DNA of 64,000 nt from Posidoniimonas polymericola (GTDB lineage Bacteria; Planctomycetota; Planctomycetia; Pirellulales; Lacipirellulaceae): contig NZ_SJPO01000004.1 in NCBI RefSeq assembly GCF_007859935.1, positions 124,001 through 188,000 of the forward strand, given 5' to 3'. Shown here piece after piece: positions 1 to 9,146 of the stretch; positions within the stretch are counted from its first letter, which is position 1; each line of letters begins with the position of its first letter. Below the pieces are notes generated by a model. It was not told the origin of the DNA, made no database searches, and saw only the letters and a list, made by a program, of their open reading frames with translations. The translations under genes were made by a program, and so were the position numbers.

Positions 1-40
1 TCGTCACGAAGTGAAAACCCTTCCTGCAGGGCCTCCGCCA

Positions 41-1540
41 ATGCTACGAGTTCTTCGGTGTTTCAGTCGGCTTGCGGCCGGGCTGGCGGTTGCGCTGGCG
101 CCGGCCGCGGCCCTCGCAGTGAAGATTCCAATCCCTGGCGTGAGCCAGGCCGAGGGGGATATCCCCGTCAACGGAGTCGACGCAATTGCGATCAGCCCCG
201 ATGGCGTCACGATCGCGTTTGTGGCCAACCTTCAGCCGGGTCTAGAAACCGACCGCCTCTACACGACTACGCTGGCTGGCGGCGTGATCAACCAGGTCGC
301 GACCAGTTCGGAGGTCGACGACATCCCCGCGTTCACGCCAGACGGTCAAACGATTGTGTATGTCGATTCCGACGGCGGGGTCGACAAGGTGCATCGCGCT
401 CCGACATCGGGCGGCGTCGGGACTGTGGTCAACGACCTCGTCGTGAGCTTCGGCTTCCGCCTCGGCTCCAATGGCCAGACGGTCGTAGCGCTGACCCGCG
501 ACGGCGTCGACGACGTGCTGCGGTCGTTTCCGCTTGCCGGCGGCTCGGTGACCACCCTTTCCACGGTTAATGGTCAGGGCGACGCCGACACCGAGACCTT
601 CAACCTCAGCCCCGATGGGTCGACCGTGTACTTCGCGACCGACAACGCGCTCGATTCGGCGAATGAGACGGCCTTGTTCTACGTGCCGGTCGCGGGCGGC
701 GTTCCGACCTCGATACCGCTGACGATACCGGCCGATCGGCTGAGCAACTTCGATATCGACACCGTCGCGTTCGACGGGACCAACGTCGTCTTCAAGGCCG
801 ACTACTCCGTCAACGGCGAGAACCGGCTACTCCGGCTCCCCCTCAGCGGCGGGATGCCCACAGAGATTGTTGTCGACGATTTCCCGTCTGGTTCGGATAT
901 CGACGATTTCGTCATCTCACCCGACGGCAAAACAATTGCCTTCACGGCCGACCTGGAGACTATCGGCGTTTTCGAGGTGTTCGTTGTGCCGATCGCAGGG
1001 GGTGAGGCGATCAAGATCAACAACGAGTTCACCGCCGAGGCGATCGACCTTGACATCACTGGCGACGGGGTGCCCGATATCTCGGACGGGGTCATCGACA
1101 GCGACGTGCTGCGTGAGCCGCTCGGCCGCTCGCTGGTGTGGACGCCCGACAGCCGCCAAGTGCTGTACCTTGCCGACGGCGAGGTGAACGAAGCCTACGA
1201 GATCTACCTGGTCGACAACCCACTCTACGAGGCGATCCCCGGCGACTACAACGCCGACGGCCTCGTCGACGCGGCCGACTACACCGTTTGGCGTGACACC
1301 CTCGACTCGACGACGGACCTCCGCGCCGATGGCGATGGGAACGAGGTCGTCGACGCCGGCGACTACACGCTTTGGTCCCAGAACTACGGTGGCCCAAACG
1401 CCGCCGCGGCCAGCGCGTCACTCGCGTCCGCCCCCGAGCCGACAACACTCGCGATCCTCCTGATCGCGGCCGGCGCGACCGCGACGCGGCGTAGCCAATC
1501 CGGAAACCAAGTCGAGTCTCTGCACCGCGACAGGAGCTGA
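41..1540 (+). CDS. Secreted PD40 beta-propeller protein with dockerin-like and PEP-CTERM tail
   Basis: The protein has 499 residues from the ATG at 41; an in-frame GTG at 11 is also possible, but the ATG puts the hydrophobic signal peptide ([16 protein letters not shown]) at the N-terminus. Five or more TolB/PD40-type blades carry the S/TPDG..I.F pattern (for example [13 protein letters not shown] and [13 protein letters not shown]), so a beta-propeller is likely. A dockerin-like pair of calcium-loop motifs ([17 protein letters not shown], then [15 protein letters not shown]) follows near residues 410-455. The C-terminus has a PEP motif, a hydrophobic stretch and RR, the PEP-CTERM sorting signal. 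It is probably exported and anchored by an exosortase-type system not present here. First gene of a tightly packed operon. Ligand and function are unknown; PD40 propellers usually bind proteins or glycans. Confidence 0.8.
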   Translation: MLRVLRCFSRLAAGLAVALAPAAALAVKIPIPGVSQAEGDIPVNGVDAIAISPDGVTIAFVANLQPGLETDRLYTTTLAGGVINQVATSSEVDDIPAFTPDGQTIVYVDSDGGVDKVHRAPTSGGVGTVVNDLVVSFGFRLGSNGQTVVALTRDGVDDVLRSFPLAGGSVTTLSTVNGQGDADTETFNLSPDGSTVYFATDNALDSANETALFYVPVAGGVPTSIPLTIPADRLSNFDIDTVAFDGTNVVFKADYSVNGENRLLRLPLSGGMPTEIVVDDFPSGSDIDDFVISPDGKTIAFTADLETIGVFEVFVVPIAGGEAIKINNEFTAEAIDLDITGDGVPDISDGVIDSDVLREPLGRSLVWTPDSRQVLYLADGEVNEAYEIYLVDNPLYEAIPGDYNADGLVDAADYTVWRDTLDSTTDLRADGDGNEVVDAGDYTLWSQNYGGPNAAAASASLASAPEPTTLAILLIAAGATATRRSQSGNQVESLHRDRS

Positions 1541-1544
1541 CCAA

Positions 1545-2606
1545 GTGAAATGGAATGGTAAGCGTCCCACCCAATTCGGGTCGGGCGGCCGGCGTGGTTT
1601 TACGTTGGTGGAACTGCTGGTCGTGATCGCGATCATCGGGGTGCTGGTCGCCCTGCTGCTGCCCGCGGTGCAGTCCGCCCGCGAGGCGGCGCGGCGGTCG
1701 CAGTGCACCAACAACCTCCGCCAGCTGGCGTTGGCGGTGCTGAACTACGAGTCGTCGCGAAGCGAGCTCCCGCCGGCAGGGTCGTTCGGACCCAAGCCCG
1801 CCTCGAAGACGGCGTCCGTCAACGAGATTTCCGGACTGAACCACAGCTGGGTCGTGCTCATCCTCAACGAGATAGAGGAGCGGGCGATCTACGACCAGTT
1901 CGACATCAAGTCGGTGAACGTCGCGTTGACGCCTGGATCGCCGGCCGCCGCCCAGCCGGCGTCGCTGCTGTGCCCGTCGGCGGGATCCGACGGAAAGTAC
2001 TACGAACACCGGCTGATCAAGGCCCCCGACGGCGAGCCGTCGCGGTTCGGAAAGGGCAACTACGCCGCGTACGTCAGTGTGTACCACTCCAACAAACTCG
2101 GTTTCCCCGGCGCCCTGCCGCTGTTCGGGCAGAAGCTCCGACAGGTGACCGACGGGCTCTCCTCCACGCTGCTGGTCTCCGAGGTACGGACACGCGACCT
2201 GACAACCGACGTCCGCGGCGCCTGGGCGCTGCCGTGGTCGGGCGCGTCGGTGCTGGCGTTCGACATGCACAGCGAACAGGGTCCCAGCAACATCGACGGC
2301 TTCGAGCCGATCCCTGATTGGGCGACCGATGGTCTGGCCCGCACCCCGAACGCCGCCATCTACGACTCGATCGACAAGTGCGCCGACCAAGAAGCGGCCT
2401 TCTTCGAGGGCATGCCCTGCTCCGGCGACGGACGCGAAGGCTCCGGCTCGTTCCGCTCCGCGGCGCCCCGATCGAACCACATCGGCGGCGTCAACACAGC
2501 ATTCCTCGACGGGCACGTCGGCTTCGCGGCCGACGACATCGACCCGATCGTCATGGCCTACCAGGTCTACATCCGCGACGGCCAAACGACCCTGGAGCAG
2601 CCTTGA
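1545..2606 (+). CDS. DUF1559 domain pseudopilin-like protein
   Basis: A 353-residue protein with a type IV pilin/type II secretion prepilin N-terminus, [20 protein letters not shown], followed by [14 protein letters not shown], the hallmark of the DUF1559 family expanded in planctomycetes. The C-terminal H-x9-DG region is visible as [17 protein letters not shown]. The first G of GFTLVE should be the prepilin peptidase processing site. It starts at a GTG four bases after the previous stop, with an AGGAG ribosome site at 1532-1536 that supports this start. It probably assembles into or decorates an envelope filament; the exact role of DUF1559 proteins is unknown. The last four bases overlap the next gene's start (TTGA), so they are translationally coupled. 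Confidence 0.9.
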   Translation: MKWNGKRPTQFGSGGRRGFTLVELLVVIAIIGVLVALLLPAVQSAREAARRSQCTNNLRQLALAVLNYESSRSELPPAGSFGPKPASKTASVNEISGLNHSWVVLILNEIEERAIYDQFDIKSVNVALTPGSPAAAQPASLLCPSAGSDGKYYEHRLIKAPDGEPSRFGKGNYAAYVSVYHSNKLGFPGALPLFGQKLRQVTDGLSSTLLVSEVRTRDLTTDVRGAWALPWSGASVLAFDMHSEQGPSNIDGFEPIPDWATDGLARTPNAAIYDSIDKCADQEAAFFEGMPCSGDGREGSGSFRSAAPRSNHIGGVNTAFLDGHVGFAADDIDPIVMAYQVYIRDGQTTLEQP

Positions 2607-2965
2607 GCAGAAACTCAGAGAGCCAATCGGCCGCCGCATGGATCGGCTGCCTCGTGCTGGGGACGCTGCTGCTAGCGGCCGGCTTCATCATTCCGCGGCT
2701 GGGAGGCGCGCCTACGGATGACGCCAAGTCGAAGGCCGCCGAGTTCCTCGAGGCGTCCCACGCGATGGAACAGGCCGCCTCGGCGAAATCGAAGGAAGAG
2801 CGTACCCGTCGGATGGCGGAGGTCCGGGACCAGTACCGCCAGGCCCGCGAGCAGGCGGTTGAGGCCCGGTCGTCGGGCGGTTCGGGCGCGTTCTGGATGA
2901 AGGTCTGCGGCGGCGTGCTCGCGGCGGTCGGCTGCTTCGGGGTCTTTTCACGCGGCGCGTCCTGA
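2603..2965 (+). CDS. Small two-helix membrane protein
   Basis: A 120-residue product starting at a TTG that overlaps the DUF1559 stop codon (TTGA at 2603-2606). Longer upstream readings in this frame are shadows of the pseudopilin gene. It has a hydrophobic segment near residues 12-28 ([18 protein letters not shown]), a charged Glu/Lys/Arg-rich helix over residues 38-85 and a second hydrophobic segment near 95-114. The topology suggests two membrane passes joined by a soluble helical loop. No family is recognised. Its position between a pseudopilin gene and two peptidase genes suggests an accessory role in the same envelope complex, which is inference. Confidence 0.65.
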   Translation: MSRNSESQSAAAWIGCLVLGTLLLAAGFIIPRLGGAPTDDAKSKAAEFLEASHAMEQAASAKSKEERTRRMAEVRDQYRQAREQAVEARSSGGSGAFWMKVCGGVLAAVGCFGVFSRGAS

Positions 2966-2989
2966 GCGCCATCCGCCGCCCCTCCCCTG

Positions 2990-4333
2990 GTGATACCGAG
3001 TGAACGACCGTTGAACCGCGAACACCGCCATCGTCGATTGAGGAGTCTCGCTGCCTGCCTGCTGCTAGCCGTGGCGTGCGGCGTCGGCGGCAAGCGGTGC
3101 GTGGCGCTGCAGATCACCCTCGATTTCTCCATCGACGCCCAGAACGAGAACTGGTTTGACCCGCTATCGCCGATCGGGCAGGTGCGGCGGGGCCTGGTCG
3201 AGTCCGCTGCTCAGTTCCTCTCGGACATCATCGTCACCGACGACTGGACCGCGGCGGCGACCGGGTCGGCCCCTCTGACGTTTACCGACATCGCGGCCGG
3301 CGTCCTGTACGGCGTTGACGGGCAGCCGATCGCCGGCGTCGCTGAAACCGACGGCGCGGGCTACAGCTACTCGGGAGCGAGTGGGGTCCCGACCTCCAAC
3401 CGCACCGCGGCGGCCGCCAACGAGTATGTCGTGTACGTCGGTGCGTTCGCCTTCGACGCCGGGGCGACGGCCAGCGCCAAAGGGGGCTGGTTCGGGGGAG
3501 ACCGCAACCCCGCGGGCGCCGCGGGCCAGGCGTTCAACTCTTGGGGCGGCCGGGTTTACTTCAACACCAACAAGACCTGGTACCTCGGCCAGAACCCCGG
3601 CGCCGACCCCACCGACAACTACGGCATTCAAGACAGCAGCAAGAACCCCACGCAGGACAGCAGCAGCGACAACTGGGACTGGTCGACGAGCTCCGACTCC
3701 TGGAAGGGCTTTGACCTGCGCTCGGTGGACGCCAACGCCTCGGGCAAGACCGACCTCTACGGGACCGCGTTGCACGAGCTGCTCCACGCCTTGGGCGCAA
3801 CTTCAAGCCCGATCGAACAGTATGTGGGCGTCGACAGCGGCGGTGATTTCGTTGGCTCGAACCTCGTGCAGGAGCACGGCGGACCCGTCCCCGGCGACGG
3901 CGGCCACTTCGAGCAGAACCTGCAGTCCGTGGTGTGGGGTTCGGACGGCATTGTCTCCGAGGCGTTGCTCGATCCCAACTCGACTTCTGGAGTCCGCAAG
4001 TACCTCACCGCCGTCGACGCCGCGCTGCTCAAGGACCTCGGCTACGACGTGCTCGATACGTTTGCGCCGGCCGGCCTGGCAGGCGACTACAACCTGGACG
4101 GGCTCGTCAACGCCGCCGACTACACCCTCTGGCGAGATCAAACCGGAACCGGCCTGCTGGCCGCGGACGGCAATGGGGACGGCGAGGTCGACCGTCTCGA
4201 CTACGACTTCTGGAGCGGGCGTTACGGAGCCGCCTCCGGCACTGCGTCATCGGCGGCGGTCCCCGCTCCTGCCGCAGGTTGGCTGATGGCGCTTGGTGCG
4301 CTAGCGCTTGCTTACGCAGGGAGGGTACGATGA
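2990..4333 (+). CDS. Secreted HExxH metalloprotease with dockerin-like and PEP-CTERM tail
   Basis: A 447-residue exported protein starting at a GTG. The N-terminus is basic followed by a hydrophobic signal segment (SLAACLLLAVACGVGG). A zinc-protease motif, HELLHALG, lies at residues 262-269, preceded by a long beta-rich region; no metzincin-type third histidine follows, so the third ligand is unassigned. A dockerin-like double motif (GDYNLDGLVNAADYTLWRD and GDGEVDRLDYDFWSG) precedes a C-terminal VPAP variant of PEP-CTERM with a hydrophobic stretch and final basic residues. It resembles the PEP-CTERM-linked metalloprotease families seen in planctomycetes. The stop overlaps the next gene's ATG (ATGA), so two proteases are made together. 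The substrate is unknown; a role in processing surface proteins is possible. Confidence 0.8.
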   Translation: MIPSERPLNREHRHRRLRSLAACLLLAVACGVGGKRCVALQITLDFSIDAQNENWFDPLSPIGQVRRGLVESAAQFLSDIIVTDDWTAAATGSAPLTFTDIAAGVLYGVDGQPIAGVAETDGAGYSYSGASGVPTSNRTAAAANEYVVYVGAFAFDAGATASAKGGWFGGDRNPAGAAGQAFNSWGGRVYFNTNKTWYLGQNPGADPTDNYGIQDSSKNPTQDSSSDNWDWSTSSDSWKGFDLRSVDANASGKTDLYGTALHELLHALGATSSPIEQYVGVDSGGDFVGSNLVQEHGGPVPGDGGHFEQNLQSVVWGSDGIVSEALLDPNSTSGVRKYLTAVDAALLKDLGYDVLDTFAPAGLAGDYNLDGLVNAADYTLWRDQTGTGLLAADGNGDGEVDRLDYDFWSGRYGAASGTASSAAVPAPAAGWLMALGALALAYAGRVR

Positions 4334-6258
4334 ACAGCCGCCTGGCGACACTCGCCACGCTCGTTCTGCTGCTGGACGTCGGCCACGCCAGCGCCGAGAT
4401 CGAGCTCTCGATCGACGCCACCCGGGCGCCGCAGGGTCTGCTGGCCAGCGAGGTAGTGCTGCCCGCCAAGCCGGGTGAGAATTACTTTTGGCACCCCAAC
4501 TGGCTGCCCGGCGTCAGCGGCGCCACCGAGCAGATCAGCAACGTCGTCGGGCTCGTATTCGAAGACGCCTCGGGCGAGCGGCTGCCCTGGCGCCGCGACC
4601 CCAAGCGGGCCAATCTGTTCTGTGTCACGGTCCCGGCGGGCGCCGATTCGGTGCGCGCCCGGATGCAGTACGTCATGAACCACCCCGACAGGCTCTCGTC
4701 GGCGGTAGACTGCTACGGGTCGGAGAGCCTGCTGGTGCTGAACTTCAACTGCTGCCTGCTCTACCCAGACGTCCCCCACCCCGGCGACCTCGACTACCGG
4801 CTCCACCTAGGCCTGCCCAACGGACTACAGCACGCCTGTGCCCTGAGAGCAGAAAAGAATGAGGCGGGCAGCCTCGACTTTCAACGCACGCCGCTCCAAA
4901 GGCTTATCGACTCCCCTCTTGTCGCCGGCAGCCACTTTAAGGAGCTGACCTTCACCAGCGACGCCGCCCCTGCCGCGCGGGTCTGCTTGTTCAGCGACTC
5001 CGCGGACGGAACCGCCATCGGCGCCAGCCGCGAGCGGCAACTCGGCCGGATCCTTCCTCAAGCCGAGCGGCTGTTTGGTGGGGCGCCGTTCCCCTCCTAC
5101 ATGTTTCTTGTCGTCTGCACCGACCAGACGCCGCGGTTCGGCCTCGAGCACCGCGAGTGCTCGCTGATGACCCTCCGGCCCGAGGCGCTGGTCGACAACC
5201 AGCTCTTCAGCTACCGCCCGGCCTACCTGCTCCCGCACGAGCTGGCGCACGCCTGGTGCGGCAAGCTCAGAACCCCCGAGGGGATGCTCTCGGACGACTT
5301 CCACTCGCCGTTCGATACGGAACTGCTGTGGGTCTACGAGGGGCTGACACAGTACCTGATGCAGCTGATCGCGGTCCGCTCGGGCCAGGTCGACTTCCGG
5401 CACCATCTCGGGTACCTGGCGGACCGCGTGGCGGATCAGGCCCGGCGGGAGGGCCGCGTCTGGCGTTCGCTCGCCGACACAGCCATCGCGGCCCGGACGC
5501 TCCGCGGCCAGGACCACGAGTATCGCGACCTGCGTCGCGCTCAGGACTACTACGATGAGGGCGCCCTGTTCTGGCTGCGGGTCGATTGCGCGCTGCGGGA
5601 CTCCACCAACGGCGAGGCCTCGCTCGACGACTTCTGCAGAGCGTTCTTCCGTGTCGGCTCAGAACGTGGGCCCCGCGGGTTCGATGTCGACGAGATTGTC
5701 GCCACGCTCGACTCGCTCAGCCCGGGCCCCTGGCGGGGTCTCATCAACCGGCTGATTTACCAACCGCAGGGGACGCTCGACCTCGCCGTGCTAGAAATGG
5801 CCGGCTACCGACTCGCAACCACTCCCGTCAAACCTAGCCACCTAGACGCGTACGAAGCGGTCTGGGGCTTTGCGTCGGCAGAGCGATCGATCGGACTGAT
5901 TGCCGACAAGCATGGAACCATAAAACACCTGCTCCGTGGCGGCGCCGCCGACGACGCGGGGCTTACCCTCAAGAGCCAAGTGGTCGCCGTCAACGGGCGT
6001 GACTACTCGCGGAGCCGCCTGCACAAGGCAATCGCGGCCAGCGACTCCGACCAGCCGATCGAGCTAATCGTGAAGGACGGCCGCGGCTACGCCGCCCGAC
6101 AGATTGACTATACCGGTGGGGCTCGCTTCCCCACCCTCGAACGCGATCCCGCGCGGCCCGACCTGCTTCGTGTAATCCTGACACCGCTGCCGGCGTCCCC
6201 CCAGCAGCGTCAGCCGGTTGCAGGCGAGGCGTCCGAGGGGTTCGACAAGCTCTTCTAG
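4330..6258 (+). CDS. M61-like (glycyl aminopeptidase type) metallopeptidase with PDZ domain
   Basis: A 642-residue protein from the ATG at 4330, which overlaps the previous stop; the open frame extends upstream only as a shadow. A signal peptide (LATLATLVLLLDVGHASA) is followed by a beta-rich N-domain. The gluzincin motif HELAH lies at residues 303-307, and the downstream glutamate motif LLWVYEGLTQYL supplies the third zinc ligand, as in family M61. A PDZ-like domain occupies about residues 515-595 (GTIKHLLRGGAADDAGL). M61 enzymes are usually 550-650 residues and many carry a C-terminal PDZ domain, so the length fits. It is last in the five-gene operon and acts outside the cytoplasm. Catalytic residues look intact; the substrate is unknown. 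Confidence 0.85.
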   Translation: MNSRLATLATLVLLLDVGHASAEIELSIDATRAPQGLLASEVVLPAKPGENYFWHPNWLPGVSGATEQISNVVGLVFEDASGERLPWRRDPKRANLFCVTVPAGADSVRARMQYVMNHPDRLSSAVDCYGSESLLVLNFNCCLLYPDVPHPGDLDYRLHLGLPNGLQHACALRAEKNEAGSLDFQRTPLQRLIDSPLVAGSHFKELTFTSDAAPAARVCLFSDSADGTAIGASRERQLGRILPQAERLFGGAPFPSYMFLVVCTDQTPRFGLEHRECSLMTLRPEALVDNQLFSYRPAYLLPHELAHAWCGKLRTPEGMLSDDFHSPFDTELLWVYEGLTQYLMQLIAVRSGQVDFRHHLGYLADRVADQARREGRVWRSLADTAIAARTLRGQDHEYRDLRRAQDYYDEGALFWLRVDCALRDSTNGEASLDDFCRAFFRVGSERGPRGFDVDEIVATLDSLSPGPWRGLINRLIYQPQGTLDLAVLEMAGYRLATTPVKPSHLDAYEAVWGFASAERSIGLIADKHGTIKHLLRGGAADDAGLTLKSQVVAVNGRDYSRSRLHKAIAASDSDQPIELIVKDGRGYAARQIDYTGGARFPTLERDPARPDLLRVILTPLPASPQQRQPVAGEASEGFDKLF

Positions 6259-6292
6259 GTTTTCGAGGGCGTCCCGGACTCCGGCCGATCCG

Positions 6293-6309
6293 CCACGCTG
6301 CAGGCGTGG
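6293..6309. terminator. Possible bidirectional terminator hairpin
   Basis: A 6-bp perfect stem (CCACGC/GCGTGG) with a 5-base loop lies between the convergent M61 peptidase and FecR genes. There is no strong T tract, so the call rests mostly on position. Confidence 0.35.
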
Positions 6310-6383
6310 TTCAGTTGGCTCGCCAACCGTCGCGGGAGCCTCGCCTGGCTGGATCGCCTGGTATTGAGACCGCAAGGCAGCCG

Positions 6384-8066
6384 TTATTTGGGGAGGTCAT
6401 ACCGGCGGCCAAGATACTGCGACACGCTGGCGATCTCGTCGTCGGTCAGTGCGCGGTTGTAGATGAGCAGCTCGCCAATGTCGCCCTCGAACACGCCAAC
6501 CTCGCTATCAAAAATCGGGTGGCGGCCAATCAGCTTCCGTGAGGTGATCGCGATCGGCTGATCGGACGGAGATTCTGCCTCTTGAGCCCCGTCGATGAAG
6601 AGGGCCATCTGCCGTTCTTTCAGGCTGTGGCGGAAGGCGATCACCAGCGGCCGCCCCTTGTCGACGCGGTCGCGAGCAATCACCTCGGCGAAAACAGTTT
6701 CACGGCGTCCCTCGGTCAGGCCCGCGAACAGGTGACCCTTAGCCGAGAAACGCCCGTCTCGGTTTTCGTCGTCGAGGAAGATCTGAAATACCGACGGGGT
6801 GATGGCTCCGCCGAGCGGGCCGACCTGGCGTTGGGGCGGGCCGTTGTAGTTGAGAATCTGCTGGAACGCCGGGCTAGTCGCGTTCAGGCTGCAAACGACC
6901 ACCGCCGTCTGCTCGTCGGTCGTGTAGAGCGGCGGTGTCAGCAGGAAGCACCCCGGCTCGCCGAAGCGTATCGACGGCCGGCCGTTGAGGCCGTTGGCCG
7001 TCAGCAGCGGCCGGTACTGCGGCGCCGGCTGCAGGGCGTCGTCGGGGTAGGTGTTGGCGTCGATCACGAGGTCTCGCCAGCACTCCACCCTGCCCTGCGG
7101 ATCCGTTTCCACGAACCGGTCGGCCGCCAGCCACAGCACCAACTCGTCCCGCACCGGCAGCGCTGGGACGTCGCTGCTGCCCAGCAGCTGGCGCCGGCGC
7201 CAGGCGAACTTCGCCTCGTTGGCCTGGAACTGATCGAGGGTGACGCCGGCGACCGAGTAGCGGCAGGCCTGGTCCTTCGAGAGCACGATCGACTTGGTTT
7301 TCTGCCGGTCGCTGTTCGCAGGCTGGAAGGCGACCTCACCCTCGAAGACGTGGACCTCGGAGCCCCCCTCGTTGTCGACCGACACTCCGAATGCGGTGCC
7401 GAGGTCGATCACGACGCCGCTCGGCGTGGTCACCTTGAACCCGAACGTGGCTTCTACCGAAACGTCACCCACGAGCAGACCAAACGAAGAATCGGTTTCG
7501 ATAGCCAGTTCGCAAGGACCACGGACAGTGACCTGGGCGCCCGAACCGAACACGAGCTCGGCGCGGCCACTCTCGAGTCTCAGGTGCGTTCCCGGCGCGA
7601 GCGGGGTTCCCTCTCGCAATGACGCGTCCTTCCAGACGCCGCCGATTGCTCGGCCGACGTAGGCGACGCTCGTCACCGCCCCTTCAGAAGCAGTTTCTTC
7701 GGCGGCCTGACGGGCGTTGGCGATTGCTTGCGGCTGTCGCTCCGCTCCAGAAAACCAGGCGGCTATCCCAATGGCCAGCAGCAGGCCCGCTGCAAGGGAC
7801 GCCCACCGCCAGTCGCCAATCTGGGGGTGGGCTTGCCTAGACGGGTAGGTCGATTGCTGCAGGCGCGAGTCCGGGAAGACCTCCCGGGCGTCGGCAAGAC
7901 GCTCGGCGTCACGCAGTTCGGCCTGGGCGACAAACCATTCGGCAAACAGCCGCTGGTTCTCTTCGGACTCATGGAACCACGCCTGCACCTCCTCGAGCCC
8001 GTCCTGGCTGAGCGCACCATCGGCGTAGTCTTCCAGATGACCAAAGATGTGTTCAGGTATCGACAT
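6384..8066 (-). CDS. FecR-domain membrane regulator with LamG-like C-terminal domain
   Basis: A 560-residue protein. Residues 1-75 form an acidic helical anti-sigma-like domain (HLEDYADGALSQDGLEEVQ). A single membrane segment lies at about 88-106 (WASLAAGLLLAIGIAAWF). A FecR domain spans about 165-260 (VTTPSGVVIDLGTAFGVSV, then VHVFEGEVAF). A LamG/concanavalin A-like domain covers about 340-550 and ends in a conserved pattern, IGELLIYNRALTDDEI. This architecture is a common planctomycete partner of ECF sigma factors, with the N-domain in the cytosol and the FecR/LamG parts outside. It starts 44 bases after the sigma gene stop, so the two are co-transcribed. The LamG domain probably senses a surface ligand, perhaps a glycan, and controls the adjacent sigma factor. 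Confidence 0.85.
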   Translation of the reverse strand: MSIPEHIFGHLEDYADGALSQDGLEEVQAWFHESEENQRLFAEWFVAQAELRDAERLADAREVFPDSRLQQSTYPSRQAHPQIGDWRWASLAAGLLLAIGIAAWFSGAERQPQAIANARQAAEETASEGAVTSVAYVGRAIGGVWKDASLREGTPLAPGTHLRLESGRAELVFGSGAQVTVRGPCELAIETDSSFGLLVGDVSVEATFGFKVTTPSGVVIDLGTAFGVSVDNEGGSEVHVFEGEVAFQPANSDRQKTKSIVLSKDQACRYSVAGVTLDQFQANEAKFAWRRRQLLGSSDVPALPVRDELVLWLAADRFVETDPQGRVECWRDLVIDANTYPDDALQPAPQYRPLLTANGLNGRPSIRFGEPGCFLLTPPLYTTDEQTAVVVCSLNATSPAFQQILNYNGPPQRQVGPLGGAITPSVFQIFLDDENRDGRFSAKGHLFAGLTEGRRETVFAEVIARDRVDKGRPLVIAFRHSLKERQMALFIDGAQEAESPSDQPIAITSRKLIGRHPIFDSEVGVFEGDIGELLIYNRALTDDEIASVSQYLGRRYDLPK

Positions 8067-8110
8067 TGAGTTGTTGTTTGTTTCTGCGGGCTCGGATCCG
8101 GGTCGGTTGG

Positions 8111-8674
8111 CTACCTTGCCGCCAGACGGTGGTGCACGCAGTCGCCGAGGATTTTGCGGACCCTGAATAACTTACCTTTGATCGCGGGAACGGACTTCCC
8201 GAGCGACCTCGCAATCTCGGTCAGGTTCATGTCCCGCCCGTACCGCATGGACAGCAGCGACCGCCGCTCGCCCGACATCGCCGCCAGGCACTCGTGCAGA
8301 GCGTCCCGGCGACGGTCGTCGCCGATAGTGGGCGTCGCCTCAAGGTGAGTGGCGACAACCCGCATCATGTCTTCGCCGAATGCCAGTCGGTCCCGCCGCT
8401 GTTTGCGGAAGTACATCAAAGCCTGGTTGCGGGCGATGCCCAATGCCCACGCGACAAACGGCCGGCCCTGATCGTGCTTGTGGTAGTTCTTGGCGACCGC
8501 CACCGCTACTTCCTGCAACAGGTCCTCGGCGTCGTGGATCGAGCCCACCGACGCAATCAGTTGGGCGAAGACCGCGTGCCTGGCGTTCTCCCAAAGCGCA
8601 GCGAGCCCGAGTTCGCTCTCGGGCCGATCCGGTGGATCTGAGCCATGCGACGCAAGCTTGTCTGGGTTTTCCAT
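8111..8674 (-). CDS. ECF-type RNA polymerase sigma factor (planctomycete family)
   Basis: A 187-residue sigma-70 family protein of ECF size. Region 2 is visible at about residues 28-98 (DAEDLLQEVAVAVAKNYHK, then ARNQALMYFRKQRRD). The region 4 helix-turn-helix is at about 125-175 (LTEIARSLGKSVPAIKGKLF). The glutamine-glutamate DLLQEV pattern and the downstream FecR/LamG gene match the Rhodopirellula/Verrucomicrobium-type ECF group. It should direct RNA polymerase to its own promoter and to surface-protein promoters, held in check by the neighbouring membrane regulator. The divergent DUF1559/beta-helix run beginning at 9147 is the nearest candidate regulon. Confidence 0.88.
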   Translation of the reverse strand: MENPDKLASHGSDPPDRPESELGLAALWENARHAVFAQLIASVGSIHDAEDLLQEVAVAVAKNYHKHDQGRPFVAWALGIARNQALMYFRKQRRDRLAFGEDMMRVVATHLEATPTIGDDRRRDALHECLAAMSGERRSLLSMRYGRDMNLTEIARSLGKSVPAIKGKLFRVRKILGDCVHHRLAAR

Positions 8675-9146
8675 CGCCCGTTGAATGCAGTGAGTTGAGG
8701 AGTTCGCGTACGAGATTGCGAATGTCTACGCGGCAAAGAAGCCCTGGCTGGGAGCTTCCGAACACCGGTACGACCTGCCGCTGGTCGGCTTGGAGCCATC
8801 GCCTGCGCAATGTCCAGCGGTTCTTCGTTGAGGGCAGAACGAGTCGCACTAACCTGCCTTCCCTCTTTACTAAGTTGCCGCTGGCGCCGTTTGGTTTCAA
8901 ACGAAGTAGGTGAAAACTCGGGATTGGAAATTTTTCTGTTTTCGGCGCAACCTGCAAGGACCAGCGGCAACTTAGAGGGTGCGGGGCCCTGCTCATGGCC
9001 TCCCTAACTCATCGCAAGACTCGTCGTCGCCCGAGCGGTCGTCGGAACGTCCGCTCTGCCAACACGTTACCGTGTTCGCCGCCGTGCTCCTCGCGTTTCG
9101 TACGCTACCGCCGCGGCCAGCCGCACACCGTAGACAGGACTCGTCG
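8675..9146. other. Divergent intergenic control region
   Basis: A 472-base gene-free stretch between the divergent sigma-factor and DUF1559 genes. I see no convincing ORF. A short AT-rich patch at about 8915-8945 (GGAAATTTTTCTG) stands out from the GC-rich surroundings and is the best place for a promoter, but I cannot assign -35/-10 boxes with confidence. Confidence 0.4.

Noticed and set aside
1092..2639. 515-codon minus-strand open frame
   Set aside because: It is a shadow of the propeller and DUF1559 genes; its Arg/Gly-rich translation shows no domain, while the plus strand has clear motifs.
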